NCBI GenBank assembly: GCA_963576565.1
Contig: OY755042.1
Coordinates: 110,847,314 to 110,911,313 of the forward strand
DNA from: Aspidapion aeneum
Lineage: Eukaryota; Arthropoda; Insecta; Coleoptera; Brentidae
Direction: 5' to 3'
DNA length: 64,000 nt
In this document: one piece after another, positions 22,802-35,900 of the stretch
How positions within the stretch are numbered: the first letter of the stretch is position 1
Layout: each line of letters opens with the position of its first letter
Translations under genes and position numbers: made by a program
The notes under the pieces: model-generated
The model's input: the letters and a program-made list of their open reading frames with translations, nothing else
Told to the model about the DNA's origin: nothing
The model's database searches: none

Positions 22802-23523
22802 TTTCGCCGATGATCAGATAGTATTGGCTCAGGATTATGACGACCTCGAATATATGACACGAAAACTAAAAGAAGAGTATAATAAGTGGGGACTAGAGGT
22901 TAATCTCAATAAGACAGAGTATATGTGTATCGGTGGAATGAAACAGGATCTAATCTTAAATACCGGGCAGCGAATTCTGTCCTGTGATGAGTATAAATAC
23001 TTAGGTCTAAAAATTACAGCTGACGGAACACTAGACAAAGCTATAAAAGATCGAAACGTACAAGGAAGAAAAGCAATAACTTTATTAAATGGAATAATTT
23101 GAAACCAAAGTATATCAAAACATAACAAAAAGCTTATAAATAACGCCATTATAAAAAGTATTATTACATACGGCTCAGAAGTATAGCCAATCAAGGATAG
23201 AACAGAAAAAATGCTTTCCGCTACGGAGATGGACTATTGGAAAAGATCAGCAGGGAAATCAAAAAGAGAAAGTACTTTAGTGGATGATATAAGAACAAAA
23301 CAACTGGTGTGGTACGGACATGTACAAAGAATGAATGATGCAAGACTACCTAAACAAATACTACAATGGAAACCAACTGGCCGAAGAAAATGAGAACGGC
23401 CAAGGAGAAGCTGGAGAGAGGAATAGACAGTGAAATAAGAATAAGAGGCCTAGATGAGGAATTATGGGCAAACACAAACGAGTGGAGATTGGGTGTCGCA
23501 AGACGTAGAACGTTGTTAAACCG

Positions 23524-23579
<56 letters not shown>
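22802..23579 (+). mobile_element. RTE-like retrotransposon, copy 2 (5'-truncated, broken)
   Basis: It begins inside motif C (CFADD) and runs to a (TA)n tail at 23,528-23,579. Stops and a deletion break the frame (TGG to TGA near 23,099; TGG to TAG near 23,185; a missing block near 23,272). The 10-bp direct repeat taagatttct flanks it (22,792-22,801 and 23,580-23,589). Confidence 0.85.
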
Positions 23580-23583
<4 letters not shown>

Positions 23584-23835
23584 ATTTCTCTGGTAATTTA
23601 CAATGCTTTTTGAGTTATACTAACCTCAAAAAAATACTTTTTGAACACATATTTAAATTTAAAAAATATATATATTATTGTGCATTGGGTATTATTATTA
23701 ATTAGGCCCAGCAATATAAGTACATAAAATAAATCTCATTAATCAGCATTAGAATATGTTCTCTAAAAACTCAAGCATGAGGTACAATACATGACAAAGT
23801 TAAGAGAACTTGTTTTTGTAAACCTTGTGGCGCTT

Positions 23836-24035
23836 NNNNNNNNNNNNNNNNNNNNNNNNNNNNNNNNNNNNNNNNNNNNNNNNNNNNNNNNNNNNNNNNN
23901 NNNNNNNNNNNNNNNNNNNNNNNNNNNNNNNNNNNNNNNNNNNNNNNNNNNNNNNNNNNNNNNNNNNNNNNNNNNNNNNNNNNNNNNNNNNNNNNNNNNN
24001 NNNNNNNNNNNNNNNNNNNNNNNNNNNNNNNNNNN
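23836..24035. other. Assembly gap, 200 N
   Basis: Exactly 200 Ns. The 14 bases accttgtggcgctt stand immediately on both sides, so the true gap may be zero or a collapsed repeat. Confidence 0.95.
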
Positions 24036-24109
24036 ACCTTGTGGCGCTTGCCTTTGTATTAACTTGCTTAGTCTAACCTTCAAACCATTTACATTTTTTT
24101 ATCTTGCAA

Positions 24110-24400
24110 GAAAGCGCTAAAAATCATTTTGTAATAAGGCCCACTGTTTGAAGGAAGACCCGGGCCTTAGAAGCGGACGCGTCATTGGGCTTTATTGGTG
24201 GCGCACCCAGGAATAGGGGGGGGGGCGGGTGCGAGGTCTCAAGATGGCGTAGTTTATGCTATTTTATTATTTTATTTATAAAATATGTGGCAAATATCTA
24301 AAAAAATCTTAAGTTTGGGGGGGCCGGGCCTCGAGGCTCCCCCTGGCTTTATTAACAGACAACCACATTTTTTATAATTATAATCAAAAACAAAAGGATC
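24110..24400 (+). repeat. Dispersed repeat Q, copy interrupted by a MITE
   Basis: It matches 3440-3580 on both sides of the 24,197-24,344 insertion. Confidence 0.65.
24197..24344. mobile_element. hAT MITE, GCGCACCCAGG type, right end lost
   Basis: It starts GGTGGCGCACCCAGG and has the family interior (ttatgctattttattatttt, aaatatgtgg). It ends gaggctccccct without the usual terminal repeat. The direct repeat ggctttatt flanks it (24,188-24,196 and 24,345-24,353), and the empty site is present in the 3.5 kb copy of repeat Q. Confidence 0.7.
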
Positions 24401-24469
24401 CATGACGGATCTGATACCTTCCTAGCTAGCCTATTAGCACCATTTCAAGTAAAGCCATAACAAATCAGG

Positions 24470-24790
24470 CTTGAAAACAGTTTTTTGTAAATATTTCAGA
24501 AACTCTATTTCCTACGAAGTTTTTGGTTAAAACACAAATTATTAGGAAAAATGTAATCCACTATATTTCGAAAACAGCATATTGATCCGATGCTCCCTTA
24601 AAAAGTAATAATGTTTTGAATTTTTAATTGTCAAAAAACTGTCATTAGCATTCATGGATTTCGACCACAATCTAATCAACTCGTTAAACTGTCAAACACT
24701 ATTTAAATTAAAAATTTTATGAATATCGGTTTTGCGGTTTAGCTAATGTTGCACTACCCCCTCCCCGCTTAAACGTATTTTCTGGGTGCG
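24470..24790 (+). repeat. Dispersed repeat A, copy 3
   Basis: Blocks cttgaaaacagttttttg, tccactatatttcgaaaac and ttgtcaaaaaactgtcatta follow in the order seen at 5100-5300. It ends at tctgggtgcgcccctg, which resembles an isolated hAT right terminus. Confidence 0.55.
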
Positions 24791-24970
24791 CCCCTGATTG
24801 GAAGAGGCCCAATCAGGGCTATCAAAGCCCAATCTGTAATTCCACTTGACAGATAACTACATTTATGTCAGTGTCAGATCAGGTTACGATCAGGTTTTTG
24901 GGTTTTTCTGATTTAATCCACTTTCCAAATTTTGCCTAAATTATCATTGAATTTCACCTATTCATTAATC

Positions 24971-25045
24971 ATGGTTCCAAAGAAGAAGGCTTTAACTTCC
25001 CCAATGAAGGATAAAGATTTGTTGACCCAGTTTAGTCCTTTAAAG
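24971..25045 (+). CDS. Exon 1 (start codon), phase 0 end
   Basis: The ATG has context taatcATGGTT and encodes MVPKKKALTSPMKDKDLLTQ, residues 1-20 of 25. Donor is AAG|gtaaaa. This ATG is chosen because the frame joins exon 2 in phase; no upstream in-frame ATG is seen in the preceding AT-rich leader. Confidence 0.75.
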
Positions 25046-26755
25046 GTAAAATTTATTAATGAAAAGGGAAAAATAGGTTAGTTTTAATATAAAAACAAAA
25101 TTTCGGACTTTTATTGTCTTTATTTATTTTAAGCACGACGTCTCGGTTAGTATCTCTAACCGTTTTCAAGTGTAAACTAAACAATCCATTCTACAGGCTA
25201 CGTATACTACTTAATACTGCCGTGTATAAGCTATAATGCCGTTAACCCACATTTGGACAATTTTGATGTTTTGGTGCCGCCTTAATCATACCATTATTCT
25301 ACATCAATTTTTATAAGCAAATCTTCTTTAGCTTTTGTGGTTTTCAAGGAACTAATAACTTCCAGTTATCAAGGAGCATCGTTTGTTTATTATTTTCCGG
25401 GTTTTTTAATCAAAACTTTAGGTAGTTAACGGCATTCTAGCTTAAGGACGGCAGAATGTGCAGTCAGATGTGACGGCCCGCCCTCTTTTTTTTGTAATCT
25501 ATAGACCCTTATGGATTGGATACTTTTTTGAAGTTCCTTTACTCGCGTTTCGTTCCACCTACATATGATTTACCACACTCATAGGGGATATGGTAAAAAT
25601 GCCTTCCTTATTATTTGAGGGATTAATTATAACCCAAGTTATTGAAAAGAAAATGGCATACGGACAAGAGCTGCATCTGCTTTACGTCGATTTGCAGAAG
25701 GCATATGATAGTATACCACTAAATCTACTTTGGAAAGCGTTGGAAAACACAAACATAAGCGTACAACTAATTAAGGCCATCAAAGAGTTATACCGCAATA
25801 GTAAGGCAAAAGTTAAAATAAATGCAAAACTAACCAAAGGCTTTCAGGTAAATAAAGGTCTTAAACAAGGTTGCTGTATCTCGCCTGCGCTCTTCAAGAT
25901 ATACTTGGAACAAGTCCTTAAAGTATGGAAGAGAAAATGCCAAAACATGGGAATTCCGTTGGACGAAACCACCTTGTATACTTTATGTTTCGCCGATGAT
26001 CAGATAGTAGTGGCTCAGGATTATGACGACCTCGAATATATGACACGAAAAGTAATAGAAGAGTACAATAAGTGGGGACTAGAGGTTAATCTCAATAAGA
26101 CAGAGTATATGTGTATCGGTGGAATGAAACAGGATCTAATCTTAAATACCGGGCAGCGAATTCAGTCCTGTGATGAGTATAAATACTTAGGTCTAAAAAT
26201 TACAGCTGACGGAACACTAGACAAAGCTATAAAAGATCGAAACGTACAAGGAAGAAAAGCAATAACTTTATTAAATGGAATAACTTGGGACCAAAGTATA
26301 TCAAAACATAACAAAAAGCTTATATATAACACCATTGTAAAAAGTATTATTACATACGGCTCAGAAGTATGGCCAATCAAGGATAGAACAGAAAAAATGC
26401 TTTCCGCGACGGAGATGGACTATTGGAGAAGAGCAGCAGGGAAATCAAAAAGAGAAAGAGTTACAAATCAAAGATTAAGAGAAATTATGACAGTGGGTGA
26501 ACGTACTTTAGTGGATGATATAAGAACAAAACAACTAGGGTGGTACGGACATGTACAAAGAATGAATGATGAAAGACTACCTAAACAAATACTACAATGG
26601 AAACCAACTAGCCGAAGAAAACGAGGACGGCCAAGGAGAAGCTGGAGAGAAGGAATAGACAGTGAAATAAGAATAAGAGGCCTAGATGATGAATTATGGG
26701 CAAACAGAAACGAGTGGAGATTGGGTATCGGAAGACGTAGAACGTTGTGAAACCG

Positions 26756-26805
<50 letters not shown>

Positions 26806-29800
26806 CTAACCCAAACGGTTCGTTTAAAATACATACAGACAATGGAAGTCCAAAGTTTTGTTTTTAGTCAATCATGGTTTACAAGTTTTAAACAAATTAT
26901 TTACAATATGTTGTGATTTAAGGTTGGAAAAATTCTTCCTACCTCTCACAAACCAACTCCGAACGTCTTCGAATCCTATAAACCTCGAAAGGAGCAATGC
27001 TTGGACTACAAGATATCTGAGACTTTTGCTAATTTCCAAAAAGGAGATCTAAAATGCAATGTCAGAGAAACCTGTGCAACTTATGAACCTTTACCCCCAG
27101 GAGTTTGTAAAAAGCTTAAGAAAAAAGTTAAAAGGTAAAAAAAATAAAAGACCATACTTGTAGATTGTAGATTATGTGTAAGTTTTATTTCCCTCCTTTT
27201 CCGAAGCGCAAGACAGCATAAATCAATTCCTTGTTCAACGGTAATATGCGCAGGGTATTCCTTGCACCTATGCCTATAAACAAGACCGGATCCAGAGGTG
27301 CTTCTCGGGGGGGGGGGGGCACTTTAGGTGAAATTCTCTGTTGGTAAAAAACGGTATAAATTTTTTTAAGCAGCATTTTATTAAAAGTACAATATTTATT
27401 TTGAATTTTTATTATCTTACTTTTTACTCATTTTTTGTATATTCAAAAAATTCTCGGGGGGGGGGGGGGCAAGTGCCCCTAGTGCCCTCCCCCTGGATCC
27501 GCCACTGCCTATAAAACATTTTGTGCCACGCGACCTGTAAAGTTATGAAGAATGATAATTGACACATATACTATCTTAAATTTTCAAAAACTCTGCAGAT
27601 CGTTAATTGGGGCTTCCAGTTACGACCAGTTCCGTGTTACGACCTCATGCCAAGTATGACGGACGGCGCGTCATTTGTTCTTGGTGGTTCCGTCAGGAGC
27701 TGTACAGTCGGAGACTTAATAAATAGCCGCTGCCGTTTTCAGAAGAGCTTGGATAAGAATCCCAATACCCGCCGAGGTTATTGACCGGATTTCGTGGCGC
27801 GTCGTTTAACACATATAATTTATTCGCATTCCTGGCTTAAATTCAATCATGACAATTGGCTTCGGTCCGTTTGAATGTTCGGTTAAAAAATCACACATAA
27901 TTGCGGAAAAAATTAGCTTTGGTCTGTAGTCCGTTTGAATGTTCGGTTAAAAAAATTCACATAAAAGTGATTTTAATTTATTGTTATATTTTTTATTACA
28001 TACTTACATAGAGTAACACAAATGCAACATGTTTGTATTCCTAGCTATTTTTAAAATGGTAATTTTTAAAGGTTTAAAGCTAAAAAAATAAATACAAGCA
28101 AAAATTGGTTATTTGAGTAAGGGCGATTCGAAAACAGCTGTGAAGACGGCCTTTACTTTAAGATTTGAATTGTTTTAAATGTGTAACTACCCCGACTTCT
28201 GGATGCACAAGAACACTATTATTGGGGGTAGCTAAATAGTCCAGTCATTATAGAATTTTAGTTTGCACAAGGTGGTGTAGTCGCGTTTTTGACATATGTT
28301 GAGGGCCTTGGGGCGGCCGGCTCCCTCCGCCATCTTGGATTTAGTATGCATAAAAAGGGTATTTTTAAAATTACTTGGTTACTGTACGTTTTAAAAAAAA
28401 AGTTTTAAACATAAGTTGAAGACAAAAAATTTCCTACAAAAACATTTTTGCATGTTTATTTGCTTTTTCAGTGGATAAAAAAAATTATTAAAACATGTTC
28501 GCAACATAAGAATAAACGAGCATCTTTGAAGGGTATTATGTATGTTTTTACCTTTTATGATTGTATTTTGCCTTAACTTTGATTCAGTTTTTTATTCTTT
28601 TAACTTTAAACTTTTAAAAATATTTATATGTATGTAACGGTTTTTCCGTTTTCCCGTTTATCCGTTTACCCGTTTTCTGTTTTCCGTTTTCCCTTTTTCC
28701 CGTTTACCCGTTTGCCCGTTTGCCCGTTTACCCGTTTGTCCGTTTGCTTGTTTGTCCGTTTGCCCGTTTGCGCGTTTGCCCGTTTACCCGTTTATCCGTT
28801 TGCCCGTTTACCCGTTTATCTGTTATATGCCCGCTTTCCGTTTTCATTTTCATTTTCATTTTCATTTTCATTTTCATTTTCATTTTCATTTTCATTTTCA
28901 TTTTCATTTTCATTTTCATTTTCATTTTCATTTTCATTTTCATTTTCATTTTCATTTTCATTTTCATGTTTTCCCGTTTTCCCGTTTTCCGGTTTTTCGT
29001 TTTCCCTTTTCCCCTTTTTCCCGTTTTCCGTTTTTGGATTTTTTCGGAAAGTAATACCTCTCGTTTCCGGTGTTAAGCAATTAAAAAAACAGGTATTAAA
29101 TAAAAATATCTCAACAAGGTTTGATTAGTCTTTAAATAAAAAGTCTGTATTAATCCCGCCAGAATACACACATCCTATGCTAATAAACAAGAAATCAGCT
29201 AAAAAAAGAAATGTGTGTATCCAAAAAACGTGTATGGCTTCGCCCGTTTATCGGCCAATATTCCAAATAGTTATTAATTTCAATAGCAAAAATTTTATTG
29301 CACAAAAGTGCACAGAGAAAGCCGATCGACGTGGAGTCGAGGGAATAAAAGCGCGCGATACGAGTGCAATAATTCATTCATTCATAGACCTCGCCCGGTA
29401 TTGGGATTCTCATCCAAGCTCTTCTGAAAACGGCAGCGGCCATTTATTAAGTCCCCGACTGTACAAGAAGCCAACGTACAGCGTGTCCCGTTTTCGATGG
29501 AATTAATTGAGAAACTCGGTTATTATTAAAGATATCTGATGAAACGTTACCGTGCTCTTTTTTTGAGCCCTTAAAAATGGGTGACCAGATTTTTGCTATA
29601 CCCCGTGGATTCGCTAATACAGGGAGTTTTGGAAAAAATTGCATTTTTAATAATTCCCTGTATCTCGCTTATTTTGCAAAATATTTTTATTCTGTAAAAA
29701 CCTTTTTGTGGCAACTTTTTTAGAGCAAAATAATGATGTCAATTTTTGAAAATATTGTTTATTTTTTGAGATATGCTATTATCATCTTACAAGTTAAATA

Positions 29801-32800
29801 AAAATAGGAAATCAAACAGGTTATTGTATTCCTCCACTAATTTTTTATTTGTTTTAAACAAATTCCCTATAGGGACTATTTGTTTAAAACAAATAAAAAA
29901 TTAGTGGAGGAAGACAATAGCCTGTTTGATTTCCTATTCAACGACTCCACCATAATATGGACAATTTCCTAAATTAAAAAAAAAAATTAATATAAAAAAA
30001 AAAATTGTCCGAACCTGAGAGTTTCAAACGTAAATATATATTAAAAATTGCAAGACACACTAGATAAACGATTTGTAGTTTATCTTTTTTGAAACATTTA
30101 TTAAAAGATTTATAAACAAAGAAAATACTCAGCCAATATATGGGCCCCTTAGCTCACACTAGGTACTAGGATTATAGTGTAGGTGTAAACTAATATAACT
30201 AAAAACTGAAATATATTTTATTCAACTCCAGACTAAATTACCTTTTGTTTGATACCACACAAGCCATGTTTTGACTTAAACTCAAATTTTTGAAATCTAC
30301 CCCCACCCTTAAAAAAAACAAAAACTATAATGTATTTTGTTAAACTACGGACTCAATTACTTTTCGTTTGATATCACACACGCCATATTTTCACTTAAAC
30401 TCTAATTTTTGAAATATACCCCCACCCTTTTTTTAAAATAAATTAAAATGTATTTTGTTTAACTCCAGACTCAATTACCTTTCGTTTGATATCACACACG
30501 CCATATTTGCACATAAACTCTAAATTTTTTAATCTACCCCCACCCTTTTATTTGGTTTGTGTTCGGTGGATTTTGTTCATTTTCAAATGGGACCATCTCG
30601 ACCCAAGACCCAGCCTAAGTACCAATTTTCATTAAAATCGGCCAACCGGTTTTTGAGTTATGCGCGTTGGTCGTTACAGACAGACATACAGACACACAGA
30701 CAGACAGACATACAGACAGACAGACAAACAGACAGACAGACGGCGCAACAAAAAAGTTTCAAAATCATCTGAAACGCAAAGATATATAAAAATTTTTGAA
30801 ATCGGAGCAACTTTTTTTTTCTCGGAAAAATTAGGATCACCATAGCTCACACTACTATAGTATAGTATATGTGTGAGCTAAAAATGTTAAAAAGTTACAA
30901 AATTAATATTATAGTAATTATTTGATGGTAGCACAGCAACTCACGAAATTTACTTTAATATGAAAAAACAAAAGCGTGGAATTGATACTGTCATATTACT
31001 TGTCATTTTTGTGAATGGCTCACTTAAAACTGCTAGACCATATCCAGATTTTGAAAAAAATGTGATGTTTGACTGCTTTATTTAAGCAACAAAATCCCAA
31101 TATTGAAACAACAGAAATATACTTTATGCAAAATATCTTAGGCAAAATTAATCAAAAATGCTAAGAACACCTAAGGGCAATCAGTTTAAAAGTTTATATC
31201 ATTAAAGAAAAATAAGTTATTATTTTTTGTAATTCGTTATTTTTTTGGTAATTGTCCTGTCAAATAAATTTTTAAATTAAAGTAAAACCATTTTAATTTG
31301 CTAAGTATCAAAACAGTTAAACTAAAAATCGTACAACTAGTAATTTTTAATTTATATTTACGTTGGAAATTTCCAGGTTTTGACAAAAATTTTTTTAAAT
31401 ATTAAATATTTTTTTTAACCTTAAAACAAAAAAATGATTAAATTAGTATTATTTTTTGACAATAATAGAATGAAATCAATCAAAACCGTAATAAAAAAAA
31501 TCCAGGTCCGTATTTAATTTTTTCATGATAAATTCCAATCTCAAAAACTAAACAATATTTAAAAAAATTGAGAACGTCATTATTTTCTTCTAAAAAAGTT
31601 GCCGTAGAAAGGATTTTATAGAATAAAAATATCTCGCAAAATAAGAGAGATAAAAGGGAATATTAAAAATGCAATTTTTTCAAAAACTGTATTAGCGAAA
31701 CTACGGGGTATAGGAAAAATCTGATTACAGCATTTTTATGGGCTCAAAAAAGAGCATGGTAAGGTGCAATCAGAAAATCGATATCTTTAATAATAACCGA
31801 GTTTTCCATTTAATCCCATCGCAAATGGGACCCCACCAATGATTCTTGACAGACCTCTTGAGTCATGGTCGCACCAAAAAATGATGTGCCCATGTCCAGA
31901 TTTGCCACGAGGAGGCAAACGCCGCGGTAGTCGACAATTAATTGCAAATGCTTTGTTGTTGTTTTCGTCACTGTCCCTTTTTTTAGGTTTTCAGGAGGAC
32001 CTCCGCAATACCACTTTATTGACGAAATATGGCTTAAACAACGTGAAGTCTTCCAAAAAAGTGCTATCGCAAAACTACTACACGCAACGTCCGAAAAAAA
32101 ACACACCAAAAGAAAACACAAATTGAGGGAACACGAAATTGTGCAAAGGTATGTTCAAGCTCAAAAGCTTAAAGTTTTAGCTACCACAAAATAAAACTTA
32201 GGTTACATTTCCATTTGATCTATTAAGAATACGTAGCTAGTGGACACACAACTGCCAACTTTTAGATACCTACCATAGAGGCTGCTGTGACCTACTATAT
32301 AAGAAAAAGCTATACTGGCCATGGGGAGGCCTGCTTAGAAAAATAAAAACTACCCGATTCTTGTTACGCCTGCCATGCCGATTCGAATGAATTTCATTGC
32401 ATTGTCTACCATGCACATTTAAAAGAAAATACAATCATAACAAAAACATTTCATTAAAAAAAAAGCCAAGTACGCGAAAATGACATTCCGTAAAAAGAAT
32501 TGAGATAAAAGTAAAGCCATGTTTTCCAATACAAATTTGAAAATGAAAGGTTCTAACTAGTTTGGAAATGTTTTTTTAAACTTTGCTATTACAGCCAAAC
32601 TTCTTTATGTTCAATTTAGCACTCAGTCATTTACAGCCGTAATAGCCAAGTTTAGAAAAATATTTCCAAACTAGTAAGAACCTTTCATTTTGAAATTTGT
32701 ATTGGAAAACTTGGCTTTACTTTTATCTCAATTGTTTTTCCGGAATGCCATTTTCGCGTACTTGGCTTTTTTAGCTCACACATATACTATACTATAGTAG

Positions 32801-32937
32801 TGTGAGCTATGGTGATCCTAATTTTTTCGAGAAAAAAAAAGTTGCTCCGATTTCAAAATTTTTTATATATCTTTGCGTTTCAGATGATTTTGAAACTTTT
32901 TTGTTGCGCCGTCTGTCTGTCTGTCTGTCTGTCTGTA

Positions 32938-32968
<31 letters not shown>

Positions 32969-35900
32969 GTGTCTGTATGTCTGTCTGTAACGACCAACGC
33001 GCATACCTCAAAAACCGCTTGGCCGATTTTAATGAAATTTGGTACCTAGGCTGGGTCTTGGGTCGAGATGGTCCCATTTAAAAATGAACAAAATCCACCG
33101 AACACAAACCAAATAAAAGGGTGGGGGTAGATTTCAAAAATTAGAGTTTATGTGAAAATATGGCGTGTGTGATATTAAACGAAAGGTAATTGAGTCTGCA
33201 GTTAAACAAAATAAATTTTAATTTATTTAAAAAAAGGGTGGGGGTATATTTTAAAAATTAGAGTTTAAGTGAAAATATGGCGTGTGTGATATCAAACGAA
33301 AGGTAATTGAGTCCGGAGTTAAACAAAATACATTTTAGTTTTTGTTTTTTTTAAGGGTGGGGGTAGATTTCAAAAATTTGAGTTTAAGTCAAAACATGGC
33401 TTGTGTGGTATCAAACAAAAGGTAATTTAGTCTGGAGTTGAATAAGATATATTTCAGTTTTTAGTTATATTAGCTCACACGTACACTATAACTATAGTAC
33501 CTAGTGTGAGCTTAGGGGCCCATATATTGGCAGAGTATTTTACATGAAATGTTTTTGTTATGATTTCACTTCTTTTTTAAAGGAATTGGATAACACTTAA
33601 TTTTTAAAGTAGTAAAATATGCGGAATATTGTTCAAAACTTTTGCAATGCCTTACTTAAATTTTTGAGATTTTTTAATTTTTTTCCATGGTTTTATCGTA
33701 GTTCCTATCAGCCTTCCAAAGCTCAGCTCTCTAGCGTTTCTGAAAGTGCACAATGTTACTTTTACATAACTTTACATGTATAGGGGAGGGAAATAAATTA
33801 AAATTGTCGTGTTTTTAAATTTTGTCCTATAGTTTTAGCATAGTTCCTATCAGTCTTCCAATGCTCAGCTCTCTAGCGTTTGTGGAAGTGGGTAATGTTA
33901 CTTTTACATAACTTTACATTTATAGGGAAGGAGAGTAAATAAAAATATTGGACTATTTAAATTTTTTCCCATTGTTTTTATATAAATTTACATTTATAGG
34001 AGAGGGAAGTTAATTAAAATGTTGGTGTTTTTAAATTTTTTCATATAGTTTTATCATATTGTCTTTCAGTCTTAAAAAGTTCAGCTCTCTAGCGTTTCTG
34101 GAAGTGGACAGTGTTACTTTTACATAACTTTACATTAATAGGGGAAGGAAGTAAATTAGAATTTTGGGGTGTTTTAACTTTTTTCTATAACTTTATCATA
34201 GTTACTATCGGTCTTCCAAAGCTCAGCTCTCTAGTATGTCTGGAAGTAGGCAATGTTACTTTTACTTAACTTTACATTAATAGGGGAGGGAAGTAAATTA
34301 GAATTTTGGGGTGTTTTAATTTTTTCCTATAGCTTTATCATAGTTCCTATCAGTCTGCCAAAGCTCAACTCTCTAGCATTTCTGGAAGTGGGCAATGCGA
34401 CTTTTACATAACTTTAAATGTATAGGGGAGGGGAGTAAATTAAAATTTTGGGTTTTTTTGATTTTTTCCTATAGTTTTATCATAGTCCCTATCAGTCTGC
34501 CAAAGCTCAACTCTCTAGCATTTCTGGAAGTGGGCGATGCTAATTTTACATAAATTTAAATGTATAGGAGAGGGGAGTAAATTAAAATTTTGGGGTTTTT
34601 TGATTTTTTCCAGGGGTTTGGTCATAATTTCTATCAGTCTGCCAAATTTCAGCTTTGTAGCATTTCTGGAAGTACAGTAGAATATTGATGATCTATACAT
34701 GAGTGAGTCAGTGAGTGAGTGGCAATTTCGACGTTTTTCGAAATTTCGTAACTACTTTACTACTTTATGGAATTCCGTTAAACTTGGAGGAGTTGTTAAC
34801 TCCATGGAGATCTACGACTGTGCAAAGTTTGAGATTCGTAGCTCATTCCGAAGTAGAGGTTTAGGTAGGTCAAATATCGGCTGAAATGTTTCCAGAAAAG
34901 ATGGTTACGACGCGCGAACTTGGCGAGACACTGCCGTGCCCTCAGATAACAGGGCTGTAACCCGAGCTCGTTTGTTTTACGGCCAATTCTGATGTACAAT
35001 TTCTTCTCCGGTGTTCCCCTCCTTTCTTCTTTGTCTGCTAAATTAGTTTTTCTTTTTCTAAGTGGGCTTCTATATGGCCAGTATAGCTTTTTCCTATATG
35101 ATATAGTTTTATAGAAACTGAGTAAAGACGTATTCCTGGATACGCTACTGAGTAAATAACCCATACATACAGGGTGTCCCAAATAAAAGCAACTACATGG
35201 GGATTTCGGAAACGGTAAGAGATATACGAGTTTGTTTAAATGAGAAATAAATTTAGAAAAAAAACTTTTTGAAAACAAGCTTTTATAAAATGGACATAAA
35301 ATAATTTTTTGAGTGTTCTGATATCATAATAATAAAAGCGATGGGCGTTGTTAACTCGAAGTTTAGTGAAAATCCAAATTCATTATATTATAGCAGAGAA
35401 ATGTAAGGGTAGACAATTTAACCCAACCCAACCCTACTCAAGCTACCCTTACATTTTTCTGATATGGATGGACATTATTACGCCTGCTTCATATTAGGCA
35501 GATCATCCGCGACCGGTAGTGTGTCGATTTATTTTGTCACATTGAAAAAGAAGAGTCGGCCCATCATCGGTTGTGGACGATCCACCAAATGCGCATGGAA
35601 AGGCATTTACCTAATATTAAATACGCCCATCGCTTTTATTATTATGATATCAGAACACTCAAAAAATTATTTTATGCTTTTTAGTCCATTTTATAAAAGC
35701 TTGTTTTCAAAAAGTTCCACCCTCCAATTTAGAGGGGAGGTAGGCAGTCAGTGATAACACATTATTGGATTGTTATCGGAACTATAACGGTATGCGAAAT
35801 TTGAAGTCAATCGGATACGTGGAAGTCAGTTGAAAGTAATCAGAAAAATTCGTCATTAAATCGTCCATTTTGAATCCGCCATATTGAATTTTTGTAATCT

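Larger units (their letters stand above)
29480..31830. mobile_element. Large foldback element E, copy 2, with nested inserts
   Basis: It matches element E copy 1 in both arms. The left arm continues on both sides of a 138-bp palindrome (29,803-29,941) and is interrupted by a Helentron-like element (30,126-30,879). The right arm ends near 31,815. The centre shows the empty target of element F (ctttatttaagcaacaaaat). Confidence 0.7.

Noticed and set aside
24773..24794. hAT-like right terminus tctgggtgcgcccctg
   Set aside because: Considered as partner of the end at 24,197, but the direct repeats and the empty site at 3.5 kb place the real right boundary at 24,344.
28628..29128. 166- and 118-codon frames through the TTTTCA array
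   Set aside because: Artefacts of a 6-bp repeat open in all frames.
30658..30845. Open frames of VCLSVCLS or QTDRQTDR type here and at 32,802-33,081, 38,129-38,374 and 40,506-40,821
   Set aside because: They translate the GTCT/ACAG microsatellite of the Helentron-like elements.
31839..32126. 95-codon frame overlapping exon 3 in another phase
   Set aside because: Exon 3 in the chosen phase joins both neighbours correctly; this frame starts in element E sequence.
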